From the NCBI GenBank assembly GCA_001730015.1, contig MDLA01000192.1, positions 1 through 64,000 of the forward strand: a DNA stretch of 64,000 bases. Reading direction: 5' to 3'. The DNA comes from Chromatiales bacterium (ex Bugula neritina AB1) (lineage in GTDB: Bacteria > Pseudomonadota > Gammaproteobacteria > Granulosicoccales > Granulosicoccaceae). Below the pieces are notes generated by a model. The model saw only the letters and a list, made by a program, of their open reading frames with translations. It was not told the origin of the DNA and searched no databases. Every line of letters begins with the position of its first letter. Positions within the stretch are counted from its first letter, which is position 1. Positions 35,684 to 44,704 of this stretch are shown piece by piece. The translations under genes and the position numbers were made by a program.

Positions 35684-37219
35684 TTATTTCACCGGGCGAT
35701 ACTGCTCATTAAGTGTTGAACGATAGCTTAGTGCTTCGCGCAAATGATCCCCTTCAATCGCACTGGACTCAGACAAATCTGCAATGGTTCGTGCAACTTT
35801 AAGGGTCCGGTGAATAGCCCGCGCAGATAGATTGAATTTTTCTAATGCTGCAGCAAGCCATTCATGCTGGTTCTCGGAAAGCGTACAGTATTGCTCCACT
35901 TCTTTGGCATTCAAATGTGCATTGGACTTACCTGCCCGGGCGAGCTGCAGGATGTGAGAATCAGCAACCCGCCGGGCTACAGCCATGCTATCTTCTCCGC
36001 GCCTTGCGTCGCTACGCAGCAACGCATATTCAATCCTTTGCACTGAAATCTGAATGTCTATTCTGTCCAGTAATGGTCCGGATACACGTGACTGATAGCG
36101 TGAAATCATTTCCGGGCCACATCGGCAGGGTTCTTTGCTGTCTCCGTAATATCCGCAAGGGCACGGGTTCATTGCTGCAACCAACTGAATACGCGCCGGA
36201 AATTCCGCCTGCTGACCAGCGCGAGAAATGGTAATGGTTCCGTTTTCAACTGGTTCGCGCAGAACGTCCAACACACTGCGAGTGAACTCGGGCAATTCAT
36301 CAAGGAACAACACGCCATTATGGGCAAGCGAGACTTCCCCCGGCTTTGGCTGACTGCCTCCGCCAACGAGCGCAACACCAGACGACGTATGATGCGGAGC
36401 TCGATAGGGTCGGGTCCGCCAGCGGCCAATCTCAAGTCCGCCTCGACTGATCGAAGCAATCGAGGCAGTTTCCAGTGCTTCCGGCAGAGTCATCGGTGGC
36501 AGTATCCCCGGCAATCTACTCGCCAGCATCGATTTACCGGTACCCGGCGGACCCACCAGTAATAAGTTATGGCCTCCGGCCGCCGCTACCTCCAGCGCCC
36601 GTCGAGCCTGGTGTTGCCCTCTTACATCCTCGAGATTCAGTTCGTCTCCACTTGCAGCTACTTCTTCTACGGGTGCCTGGCGCAATTCCTCGATCCGACC
36701 GGTTTCAGCCAGATGATTACACAACTGCAGCAAGGACAAACAGCCGTAAACACGGCATCCCTCAGCCAGACTGGCTTCAATGGCGTTAGCAAGCGGTAAC
36801 ACCAACGAGCGGTCAAGCGATTGGGCAGCAATCGCTGTTGGTAGCACGCCTTCGACCGATCGCAACTCACCACCGAGCGCTAACTCACCGATAAACTCGA
36901 AATTTGCCAGCGACTCGGGATCGAGCTGGCCAGAGGCGGCGAGCAGACCCAATGCAATGGGTAAATCAAAGCGGCCGCCACTTTTGGGTAAATCAGCAGG
37001 GGCCAAATTAACCGTTATTCTACGCGCGGGAAAATCAAACCCGGAATTGAGCATAGCTGCTCTTACGCGATCTTTACTTTCGCGAACGGCTGTTTCCGGC
37101 ATACCGACAATGGACAAGGCTGGCAAGCCGCCAGCCAGATGCACCTCGACTGACACGGGAACAGCGCTCACGCCAATCAACGCTCTACTGTTTACTACTG
37201 CTAAATTCACACTGCTCAC
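35684..37219 (-). CDS. comM: ComM/YifB, Mg-chelatase-like AAA ATPase
   Basis: 511 residues. N-terminal Lon-like substrate domain, AAA core with Walker A VGPPGTGKSMLA, Walker B VLFLDELPEF and the zinc-like Cys region MNPCPCGYYGDSKEPCRCG, then the Mg-chelatase C-terminal domain. ComM is a branch-migration helicase used in natural transformation. No other competence genes are near except possibly the TfpX-like protein at 7.6 kb. Confidence 0.93.
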   Translation of the reverse strand: MSSVNLAVVNSRALIGVSAVPVSVEVHLAGGLPALSIVGMPETAVRESKDRVRAAMLNSGFDFPARRITVNLAPADLPKSGGRFDLPIALGLLAASGQLDPESLANFEFIGELALGGELRSVEGVLPTAIAAQSLDRSLVLPLANAIEASLAEGCRVYGCLSLLQLCNHLAETGRIEELRQAPVEEVAASGDELNLEDVRGQHQARRALEVAAAGGHNLLLVGPPGTGKSMLASRLPGILPPMTLPEALETASIASISRGGLEIGRWRTRPYRAPHHTSSGVALVGGGSQPKPGEVSLAHNGVLFLDELPEFTRSVLDVLREPVENGTITISRAGQQAEFPARIQLVAAMNPCPCGYYGDSKEPCRCGPEMISRYQSRVSGPLLDRIDIQISVQRIEYALLRSDARRGEDSMAVARRVADSHILQLARAGKSNAHLNAKEVEQYCTLSENQHEWLAAALEKFNLSARAIHRTLKVARTIADLSESSAIEGDHLREALSYRSTLNEQYRPVK

Positions 37220-37278
37220 TACTAAACCAACTTCTACTAAGGAAAATTCGATAGAACCACTACACCCCGGTTGACAAC

Positions 37279-37521
37279 TTACTCTGCTGCTGTTTTCTCC
37301 TCCAGTAATTTTTCCAAGCGATCCAGCTTTTCGCGTGTTCGCTCAAGTAATGCTACCTGAATATCGAATTCCTCCCGGGTCACCAGGTCCATTTTAGTCA
37401 GCGCCGCCTGCACGGCACCGCGTGCGTTTTTTTCAAAATCTGATTTTAAATCGACTGCTGCAGGTGGAAGAACATGACTGAGACGATCCACCAATTCATC
37501 CAGAACTCCTGTTTTCTTCAT
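37279..37521 (-). CDS. ubiK: Ubiquinone biosynthesis accessory factor UbiK
   Basis: About 80 residues (YqiC/BMFP family). Coiled-coil protein that assists the ubiquinone synthesis complex. The start at 37521 (MKKTGVLDEL) makes the conserved ALTKMDLVTREEFD segment fall at the same distance from the start as in E. coli, so it is preferred over ATG 37563, which would add 14 residues. The C-terminal coil ends LEKLLEEKTAAE. 59 bp before comM on the same strand. Confidence 0.88.
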   Translation of the reverse strand: MKKTGVLDELVDRLSHVLPPAAVDLKSDFEKNARGAVQAALTKMDLVTREEFDIQVALLERTREKLDRLEKLLEEKTAAE

Positions 37522-37563
37522 CTCTTTCTGATTCTCCACGGCAAATAGTTCATTGTACTGCAT

Positions 37564-38853
37564 AACAGCCCGGAGCCTTTACGAAGAATGACAATCCGTG
37601 CAACAGTAACCCAGATTGCCGTACAGGTTACAAATTGTTTGTCCTGGCAGTTGTGATTACATGCCGGTTATTCCACCCTCGAGCCCGCCATTTTTATACT
37701 ATTTCCTATTACACTGTAGTGACACAAAAATAATGGTGCCTCTGCGCAGCAGCCCTAAGCATACAAAAACTAATGATAAAAGCTGGGACACACAAAATTT
37801 CCTCTAGTAAGGAAAAGAGAGCCAATTTGCCACCACAGCTGGCTCCGCTGCCACTCGCCGTGGTGCAATTACTTTTTGCTGCTGTGCTGCTATATTTAAC
37901 TTCACAGCCCGTAAGTTGGCCCTTAGAGCATACGGTAGCGCAACAAAAACCTGCAATAACAATCAATATTCCTATTGCAACCGTGGCTAACGCATCAGTA
38001 GAAACCACAGCAATTCTTTCTTCTCCGGAAACGCTGGCAGCAGATTCCTACACCAATTAGCTATGATGAAAATTTGTTCCTATGCATTGATTTTGTTGGC
38101 AGAATTTTAACCCGCTCACCTGATTTGCACACTAACCGGCATTGCTGTGTCTAAAATTTGCTAGACTCTTGCTGTCAATTTCGACAAAATACAGTCAGTC
38201 AATCGTTTCTACACCAAGAACAAAATGATCTTAACGAAGGTTTTCGTTAACCCGTCGCGAAAAAACCGATCGGCTTTAAACAGGAAATAATAGCGGTACG
38301 TCAGAACCGAATGACAGGATCAGACCGAGAACCACCAGCAGGCAGATTCCGAACAACTAATTAATTGCCAGCTAATGCTGACATCGCAACTAAAAATCGC
38401 GACCGAAATCTTTGTATCGTCATATGTGTCTGACCAGAAAATCTGTAGTTTAAAATGCGTTGGCCCAATTAGGTAATGCCAGGGCAGTGGCTGAGCCAGA
38501 AAGAAAAAATGGAGTTACCGCAAACACGCAATGGACATTGCCTCACGGAATAAAGGCAACAGTGGATCGAATGATCAACGGCAGCAAACTGACCAGCGCA
38601 ACAGTATAAAATTACAGGTAGATTCTATTGGATTTGGATCATTCTGGCTGTTGCCGGAAATCTGTATGCAATGAAACTACTTTGAAGATGTAAAAATAAA
38701 CGGTTCCGCCGCAGCGAACAGCAAAAAGTACGAACATCAGCGGCTCACCAACGGATTATTGCGAGGTAACAAACCAGCCACTGCGTGGCAACTCTAATCC
38801 GACGGGCTAACACAAGAGCAAGGCACCACCTACTCCGAAATACATCGATACTC
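37564..38853. other. Largest gap (about 1.3 kb), no convincing gene
   Basis: No open frame here has a good start and recognisable product. 37773-38060 (+) could encode 95 residues with one hydrophobic helix but has no ribosome-binding site. At 38531-38674 (+) a 47-codon frame (MDIASRNKG start) is followed in another frame, ending at 38684, by a hydrophobic stretch RFYWIWIILAVAGNLYAM; a frameshift would join them into a small membrane protein. This may be a decayed gene, long leader or accessory region. The region is richer in A and T than its surroundings. Confidence 0.4.
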
Positions 38854-40143
38854 ATGGCTGAATTACCAGAAAAACAAAGAAGACACCCGGGACCACGCGG
38901 ACTGCGCGGCCGCAACAGACAACGCCCGAACGATGGCAGTGCGAATAACACCCGCAGCGCGACTGGCGACTCAACCGAGGGTCAGAATACAGACGGTGCA
39001 CGCAATACAAGCAATGCGCGCAATACAAAGCCACCTCAACGGAGGCACAAACCTCACAACAAAACACACAAAAAAGGCGGAAATAACGGCAAACCGGACT
39101 CAGAGTCCGACTTTCGCGCTGCGCGCAATGGCGGTCAGAATCGCGGCAACAGTTTCGCAGATGATGTTTTCACTTTAAGTTCAGGGAATCAGGCCAATAG
39201 AAACCGTCCGCACAACAAACGAAGCGATGGCAATGTTTCCGGAAATCGTCGATCCGCAAAACCCCACCAGAACGGACAATTCTGGTCCCCTTCTGACGCG
39301 GACAGCTATCTTGGAGTAAGCCAGACTCGAAGCAGCGACTGGTATCGCGAAGATCAGGCACGATTCGCCGCCAGGCAAATAGCCCTCGAAAGAAACCAGG
39401 GCGACGGCCACACACCCAGACAAACGTCGAATGGCACAACCCAGCCCGGCGAAAACAAACGAAACAACACCCAACGCAATAATCGCCAGCGCCGTAACAA
39501 CAATAATAATAATAACAATAACAATAACCGGCATACAGGCACTCGTCAGAATCCTCGAAACCAGGCTCAGGCAACTCAGGCAACTCAGGCAACTCAGGCA
39601 ACTCAGGCAACTCAGGCAACTGTAGAAAATACCAACCGTACTCAAACAGCAGCAAGCAGCATAGAGAACAGCGCCTCACAGACGAGTAGCACCGTTGCCC
39701 CTCAGGTCGGACAGGTAGAAATAAAAACCGACAACCAGGCAACTTCCGGTACGGAAAACCGTTCTTCGACTACCAGCAAGCCAGTGATCAGCACTGTCAG
39801 TGCCGCGTCTGCCAAAGAGGCTGCACCAACCAGCCAGGAAACCAAACAAGTGCCCGACCCGTCGAAGGCGAAAGCGTTTCCCGAAAAAACCCCTCGACGC
39901 GTCGCACGGCGAAAACCAGTGGCTAAAGCGGCTGGAAAAGAAACCGCCGAATCGAAAGCCGCGCCGGCGGCTACCGAACGCAAAAAGCCAGCAGCAAAGA
40001 CGGCCGGTGCGGCCGATACATCAAAAGGTAGCGCGGTAAAAAAAGCTCCTGTACGGAAGGTCGCCGCAAAGAGAAAGCCGACCGACAGTGCCACGAAGGC
40101 TGCGGCAACGGAATCGAGCCCAAAGAAATCCGAAGGGTCCTGA
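38854..40143 (+). CDS. Low-complexity, probably disordered nucleic-acid-binding-like protein
   Basis: 429 residues from the ATG at 38854 (MAELPEKQRRHPGPRG); a GTG at 38785 would add 23 residues. No ordered domain seen. In order: a basic Arg/Asn/Gly/Gln-rich half with one more ordinary patch (NGQFWSPSDADSYLGV then SSDWYREDQARFAARQIALE), a run of 11 Asn at about 215-225, six perfect Gln-Ala-Thr units at about 239-256, then Ser/Thr-rich spacer, and a Lys/Ala/Pro-rich tail (KPVAKAAGKE, KKPAAKTAG, KKAPVRKVAAKRK) like histone H1 or AlgP. Such tails bind DNA or RNA in known proteins; the role here is inference. Followed by zapE, convergent. Confidence 0.6.
   Translation: MAELPEKQRRHPGPRGLRGRNRQRPNDGSANNTRSATGDSTEGQNTDGARNTSNARNTKPPQRRHKPHNKTHKKGGNNGKPDSESDFRAARNGGQNRGNSFADDVFTLSSGNQANRNRPHNKRSDGNVSGNRRSAKPHQNGQFWSPSDADSYLGVSQTRSSDWYREDQARFAARQIALERNQGDGHTPRQTSNGTTQPGENKRNNTQRNNRQRRNNNNNNNNNNNRHTGTRQNPRNQAQATQATQATQATQATQATVENTNRTQTAASSIENSASQTSSTVAPQVGQVEIKTDNQATSGTENRSSTTSKPVISTVSAASAKEAAPTSQETKQVPDPSKAKAFPEKTPRRVARRKPVAKAAGKETAESKAAPAATERKKPAAKTAGAADTSKGSAVKKAPVRKVAAKRKPTDSATKAAATESSPKKSEGS
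39568..39621. repeat. Six perfect tandem copies of CAGGCAACT
   Basis: 9-bp units at 39568, 39577, 39586, 39595, 39604 and 39613, identical at the DNA level and in frame with the protein as Gln-Ala-Thr. Preceded by a partial CAGGCT. Perfect identity without codon drift points to recent expansion or slippage. It explains the repetitive Leu/Ser/Cys and Glu/Leu/Pro frames seen in the other readings. Confidence 0.95.
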
Positions 40144-40182
40144 TTAATAAAGGCAAGTCAGCAGTATTCAGTCAAAAAAAAT

Positions 40183-41331
40183 TCAACCAGGATTGTGCTG
40201 ATCGGCCAGATATTCCGACGATTGCATCTCACGTAAGCGACTGGCGGTGCGCTCGAATTCGAACTTCAGACGGTTGCCCTGATACAGTAATTCCGGTAAC
40301 TCCGCCGCGGTTACGACAAGCTTCACATTGCGATCATAGAATTCGTCAATCATATTTATGAAACGACGGGCTGTGTCACTGCATGTGTCGTCCATAGCCG
40401 CAATATCGCTGACAATCACCGTGTGAAATAATCGCGCTATCTCTATGTAGTCGTCAGTTGAACGGGCGGTATTGCACAGCGCGTTGAAAGCAAACCAGAC
40501 CACCCCATCTGCCAGCATAACGGTTTCAATTAACCGGTCATTGATATCAACTGTGGCAGATTCTTCATGGCTGGTGGAACCTGCCAATCCAATGAAATAG
40601 GATTTCAGCGTCGCGGTGCATTGCTCATCAAGCGGTGAGTGATAAATTTCCGCGTTAGCCAGTAGACGCATCCTGTAATCGACATCACCACCGAGAAATA
40701 TTACATCTGTGTGGCGCTGCAATAAATCAATTGCGGGTAAAAAACTGGCACGCTGCAAGCCATCGCGATATAAACCATCCGGCGGTACATTTGAGGTAGT
40801 CAGTACCGTTACCCCACGCCTGAACAACCCTCTCAGCAGCCCGCTCATGAGCATTGCATCGGCGATATCATTGACATGCATTTCATCAAGTACCAATACC
40901 TGAAACTCTGATGCAAATCTTTCTGCAACTGTCTCTAACGGGGATTCCTCGTGGCTTATATCCGCGAGTTGCTGATGGACGTTACGCATAAAACGATGAA
41001 AATGCGTTCGCTTTTTTCGCTCTATTGGCAGGCTATCAAAAAACATATCGCACAATAGCGTTTTGCCACGACCAACCCCGCCCCAGAGGTAAAGACCGTT
41101 TATCATGGACGTTGTCGGGGTTGCTGATTTTTTCTCGCCAAACAACCTCTGAAGCAGGCCCCGCGCTTGCGGTTTTGCCACAGGTGCATCCGCGGCGGCG
41201 ACAAGGCTCTCGTACAGGGACTGCAGATGCTCCACCACTTCTGCCTGCCGCTGATCAACGAGTAACGTACCAGCGCTGACGGCTTTGCGATAGGCTGTTT
41301 TCGGGTCGGTACCCGGACTGGCAATTCCCAT
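40183..41331 (-). CDS. zapE: Cell division protein ZapE (AFG1-like ATPase)
   Basis: 382 residues. P-loop LYLWGGVGRGKTLLCDMF, the conserved KKRTHFHRFM, Walker B VLVLDEMHVNDIADAM, and LTTSNVPPDGLYRDGLQR are diagnostic of ZapE/AFG1. ZapE binds FtsZ and is used under stress or low oxygen. Complete. Usual E. coli neighbours (rplM-rpsI) are absent. Confidence 0.94.
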   Translation of the reverse strand: MGIASPGTDPKTAYRKAVSAGTLLVDQRQAEVVEHLQSLYESLVAAADAPVAKPQARGLLQRLFGEKKSATPTTSMINGLYLWGGVGRGKTLLCDMFFDSLPIERKKRTHFHRFMRNVHQQLADISHEESPLETVAERFASEFQVLVLDEMHVNDIADAMLMSGLLRGLFRRGVTVLTTSNVPPDGLYRDGLQRASFLPAIDLLQRHTDVIFLGGDVDYRMRLLANAEIYHSPLDEQCTATLKSYFIGLAGSTSHEESATVDINDRLIETVMLADGVVWFAFNALCNTARSTDDYIEIARLFHTVIVSDIAAMDDTCSDTARRFINMIDEFYDRNVKLVVTAAELPELLYQGNRLKFEFERTASRLREMQSSEYLADQHNPG

Positions 41332-41397
41332 TAAAACCCCGGCAAGGCTTCAGACGTACTCAATGCTAAAGTTATCGACCTACGGGAGAAACGTGAT

Positions 41398-42102
41398 CTA
41401 TTCCAACCAGGTCGGAAGATACTTCCAACCCTCAGACAGTTGGCGATCATGCACTCGAGAATTCGGATCGATGTTTTCCAGTAATGCCCAAAACGCTTTT
41501 GAATGATCCATATGAACTGAATGCGCGAGTTCGTGCAGTATTACATGGCGAAGCAACGGCTCAGGCAAGAACAGCAATTTATAATTCAAACTAAGCGTAC
41601 CACGGGACGAAAAGCTCCCCCAGCGGGTTTTCTGCCCGCGAACAACCACTTTATTGAATCTTAATCCGGTTTGTACCGACAATTGACTGGCAAGACAATC
41701 ACAGTATTCCTGCGCATATCGCTTCATCCAGCGTACAAGCAACGCGACCAGCTCTTCATCGGTTGATGCCTCCGGCAACTCAACCGTTAACTCATTTCCC
41801 TGACGCCGGATGTCGGGCTGCGCTGCTGCGGTATTTTCGTAGCGTATGCGAAAAGATTCTCCTGAGCCGTTGAACTCAATGCCAGCTGGTGGCCAGTCTT
41901 GCTCAAAACGCCCCGGCAAGGACTCAAAACGTTCCAGCTGACGATCAATCCAGCCCTGCCGTGAAGTCAGAATATCGGGTAACAAACTGCGGTCAAAGTC
42001 CTTCGGCACCACAACCACCAGCCCGTCAGACCGATTCACCTTAAGCGTCACGTTGCGGGCCCGGTTGGAAACTCGCAAGTCGTAGTGAACATCGGCAATC
42101 AA
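41398..42102 (-). CDS. YgjP-type metallopeptidase-domain protein
   Basis: 234 residues. The zinc motif HELAHSVHMDHSKAFW sits near the C-terminus, with KTRWGSFSSRGTLSLNYKLL before it, typical of the M48-related YgjP/DUF45 family. N-terminal part has short beta strands. Cytoplasmic, function unknown in most bacteria. It is 66 bp upstream of zapE on the same strand and could be co-transcribed. Confidence 0.85.
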   Translation of the reverse strand: MIADVHYDLRVSNRARNVTLKVNRSDGLVVVVPKDFDRSLLPDILTSRQGWIDRQLERFESLPGRFEQDWPPAGIEFNGSGESFRIRYENTAAAQPDIRRQGNELTVELPEASTDEELVALLVRWMKRYAQEYCDCLASQLSVQTGLRFNKVVVRGQKTRWGSFSSRGTLSLNYKLLFLPEPLLRHVILHELAHSVHMDHSKAFWALLENIDPNSRVHDRQLSEGWKYLPTWLE

Positions 42103-42210
42103 AATTTACTCTTCTATTCAATAGTTACCATAGTTATATAGTTCAACACTCGCTTTCACGTGTAACTCAAAGTTAGAATTCACCTCCCGACTCAACTTCG
42201 AAGACAGCCC

Positions 42211-43473
42211 ATGGATTTACTTGGCACCGCCAGCCTGCTGATGACTGTCACCGCGCTGTTCGCGTACATCAATTACCGGTTTATCCGATTGCCAGTCACC
42301 ATCGGCGTTATGGTAATTTCGCTGGTTTTTTCCATGGTTCTGGTATTGCTTTCAAAAGCCGGACTGAGCGTTGGCATTGAATACACTGAAAAGCTTTTGT
42401 CGGGAGTCGACTTTGACGCCACCCTGATGGAAGGCATGCTGAGCTTTCTGTTGTTTGCCGGCGCCCTGCACATAAATCTAAATGAGTTACTGAATAAGCA
42501 ATGGGTTGTTGGAATACTAGCCTCTGTCGGGGTAATAACCAGTACGGTTATCGTCGGGCTGACTTCCTGGATTGTCTTAAACTTTTTCGGCCTGGAGCTG
42601 CCGCTGATCTACTGCATGTTGTTTGGCTCTCTGATCGCACCAACCGATCCGGTAGCCGTTCTTGCGATACTGAAAACCGCTGGCGCCAGTAAGTCACTGG
42701 AGACAAAAATCGCCGGTGAATCCCTGTTCAACGATGGCATCGCCGTAGTTGTTTTTCTGGTGATTCTCGGCATTGCCGTTGGAGACAGTCATGCGGCAAC
42801 GCCTCTGGGTGTTGCCAGGCTATTCGTGCAGGAGACCATTGGTGGAGGTTTGTTCGGGCTGTTTATCGGGTGGATTTGTTATCGTCTGCTGAAAACAGTC
42901 GACAACTACCACGTCGAAGTTTTACTGACGTTAGCACTGGTGATGGGCGGATACGCAGCGGCCCGGGCCATGCATATATCCGGTCCGATTGCGATTGTTG
43001 TGGCCGGACTGCTGATTGGAAATCACGGCAGACGTTTTGCCATGAGCGACCGCACGCGCGAGAATCTCGATACATTCTGGGAATTACTTGACGAAATTTT
43101 AAACGCTGTACTGTTTATGCTGATTGGTCTCGAAATCATTGTCCTCAACATAAGCGGGCATCATGTGCTGGCAGGTATATTGATGTTCTTTATTGTACTC
43201 TGCGCCCGGTTTATTGCGGTAGGCATCCCGGTGTCAATTCTGAAGCTTCGACAGAGCTTTCACCCTCATGTGGTATCCATACTCACCTGGGGAGGTATAA
43301 GAGGAGGCATTTCTGTTGCGCTTGCCCTGTCACTTCCAATCGGGCCGGAAAGAAGTGTTATTGTCAGTATTACTTATGTGATCGTTATCATGTCTGTGAT
43401 TCTGCAGGGGCTGAGCATTAAATCTCTGGTGCAGTACGCTGCAACTAAATACCCTACCGAATCGACGCATTGA
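42211..43473 (+). CDS. CPA1-family Na+/H+ antiporter
   Basis: 420 residues with about 12 helices. The PTDPVAVLAILK stretch and SLFNDGIAVVVFLV (Asp that binds cation) are the CPA1/NhaP signature, and LTWGGIRGGISVALALSLP is the conserved late helix. No TrkA/RCK tail. Single gene, divergent from the YgjP gene. Confidence 0.92.
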   Translation: MDLLGTASLLMTVTALFAYINYRFIRLPVTIGVMVISLVFSMVLVLLSKAGLSVGIEYTEKLLSGVDFDATLMEGMLSFLLFAGALHINLNELLNKQWVVGILASVGVITSTVIVGLTSWIVLNFFGLELPLIYCMLFGSLIAPTDPVAVLAILKTAGASKSLETKIAGESLFNDGIAVVVFLVILGIAVGDSHAATPLGVARLFVQETIGGGLFGLFIGWICYRLLKTVDNYHVEVLLTLALVMGGYAAARAMHISGPIAIVVAGLLIGNHGRRFAMSDRTRENLDTFWELLDEILNAVLFMLIGLEIIVLNISGHHVLAGILMFFIVLCARFIAVGIPVSILKLRQSFHPHVVSILTWGGIRGGISVALALSLPIGPERSVIVSITYVIVIMSVILQGLSIKSLVQYAATKYPTESTH

Positions 43474-43636
43474 GCCCACTATACATACCCGCTTTGGCAG
43501 AACATCGCTATAATCCGGTTGCACTTGAGGGCTCCGCCTACGAAAGCGGATTTGAGCCAGATAGATTCTCAGCAACATCCGCCTTCACTAAGGGCTTTAC
43601 GAGTTAGCAATACCCAACCGACTTCAGGATTAGTCC

Positions 43637-44581
43637 ATGTCAACACCACAGAACATTTGCCTGATCGGCGGAAGCGGCTTTGTCGGCACCGAGTTAGCGA
43701 CCCAATTGGCCAGACAAGGCAAAAATATAAGAGTACTCAGCAGGGATTTGCGCAAAATGAAGTCGCTGCGCGTGGTCCCTACCGTCGAAATAGTACAGGT
43801 CGACCCACACGATAAAACTGCTCTGACCGATGCATTTCGTGATCAGGATGTCGTCGTCAACCTTGTCGGGATACTAAATACGAGCATTGGCAAAGGCGGC
43901 ACATTCGACGAAGCACACGTGGGACTTGCCGAGAATATTATTATGGCAGCACGCGAGGCGAAGATTTCCCGCATCATGCAAATGAGCTCATTGCATGCAG
44001 ACGCGGACAAAGGCCCCAGTGAATACCTTCGCAGCAAGGGCAAAGCGTCCAGGCTCCTGCAGGAATCAGGTCTGCCTCTTACGATATTTTGCCCATCTGT
44101 AATTTTCGGCAACGGCGATAGTCTGTTCACGCGATTCGCAAATCTATTGCGAGCTATGCCATTCATGCCGCTAGCCTGTGCCGATGCTAAATTCCAGCCC
44201 GTATTTGTCGGCGATGTCGCTCACCAAATAATACAGGCAATCGACAACCCGGACACAATTGGCACTACAATAAATCTGTGCGGCCCTGAAACGTTCAGCT
44301 TGCGTGAGATTGTCGAATATACAGCTGAAGTGCTGGAGATTAACCGCAAAATTATTGCTCTGCCCGATGGTCTGGCAAAAATTCAGGCTTTCATGCTGGA
44401 GTTGATTCCCGGCAAACCATTCAGCCGCGATAACTATAACTCCTTGCAAATAGACAGCGTATGCGACGATAGCTGCACGCCGCAACCAACACCCGTGTGC
44501 AAAATTGTGCCGACCTATCTCGGCAAAATGAATCGGCAAAGTCGTTTGCAGCACTATCGCGAAATGGCAAGGCGCGACTAA
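43637..44581 (+). CDS. NDUFA9-like NAD(P)-binding atypical SDR
   Basis: 314 residues. Rossmann motif G11xxG14xxG17 in LIGGSGFVGTELATQLA, then VVNLVGILN, and IFCPSVIFGNGDSLFTRFANLLR with AGDVAH-like FVGDVAHQIIQAI downstream. This is the complex-I NDUFA9-like branch of extended SDRs; bacterial members probably bind NADPH and act in quinone or lipid chemistry. Stand-alone, and convergent with spoVR across a repeat-bearing gap. Confidence 0.88.
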   Translation: MSTPQNICLIGGSGFVGTELATQLARQGKNIRVLSRDLRKMKSLRVVPTVEIVQVDPHDKTALTDAFRDQDVVVNLVGILNTSIGKGGTFDEAHVGLAENIIMAAREAKISRIMQMSSLHADADKGPSEYLRSKGKASRLLQESGLPLTIFCPSVIFGNGDSLFTRFANLLRAMPFMPLACADAKFQPVFVGDVAHQIIQAIDNPDTIGTTINLCGPETFSLREIVEYTAEVLEINRKIIALPDGLAKIQAFMLELIPGKPFSRDNYNSLQIDSVCDDSCTPQPTPVCKIVPTYLGKMNRQSRLQHYREMARRD

Positions 44582-44585
44582 GTGG

Positions 44586-44655
44586 CTGTCCGAGAATTGG
44601 GGTCGTAGTGAGGGCGTGAGGTTTTGAGTCAGATATTTCTGATCGATTGAGGCGG
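44586..44655 (+). repeat. Dispersed intergenic repeat, copy A
   Basis: About 70 bp between two convergent genes. It aligns to the complement of 63743-63813 (copy B) with roughly 12 mismatches and 2 single-base gaps by eye, including the identical blocks GTCCGAGAAT, TTTTGAGTCAGATA, GATCGATT and AGGCG. Both copies are between genes. No coding content. Confidence 0.75.
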
Positions 44656-44704
44656 CTGCCGACAATGAATCTTGTAATACCGGGGCAGATGGAAACTCTG
44701 GTAG

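Noticed and set aside
37773..38060. 95-codon plus-strand frame with one hydrophobic segment
   Set aside because: No ribosome-binding site, no familiar motif, and a similar-length minus-strand frame covers the same place. Mentioned only as part of the gap.
39568..39621. CRISPR array
   Set aside because: The units are 9 bp, directly abutting and without spacers, and lie inside a coding frame.
39170..39742. Minus-strand and other-frame open frames rich in Leu-Ser-Cys, Glu-Leu-Pro or Arg-Gln-Leu repeats
   Set aside because: They are the alternate readings of the CAGGCAACT tandem repeat inside the plus-strand gene and have no starts or content of their own.
43551..43563. Possible third copy of the intergenic repeat (TTTGAGCCAGATA)
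   Set aside because: Only a 13-bp core resembles the other copies; flanks do not align, so it is not counted as a copy.
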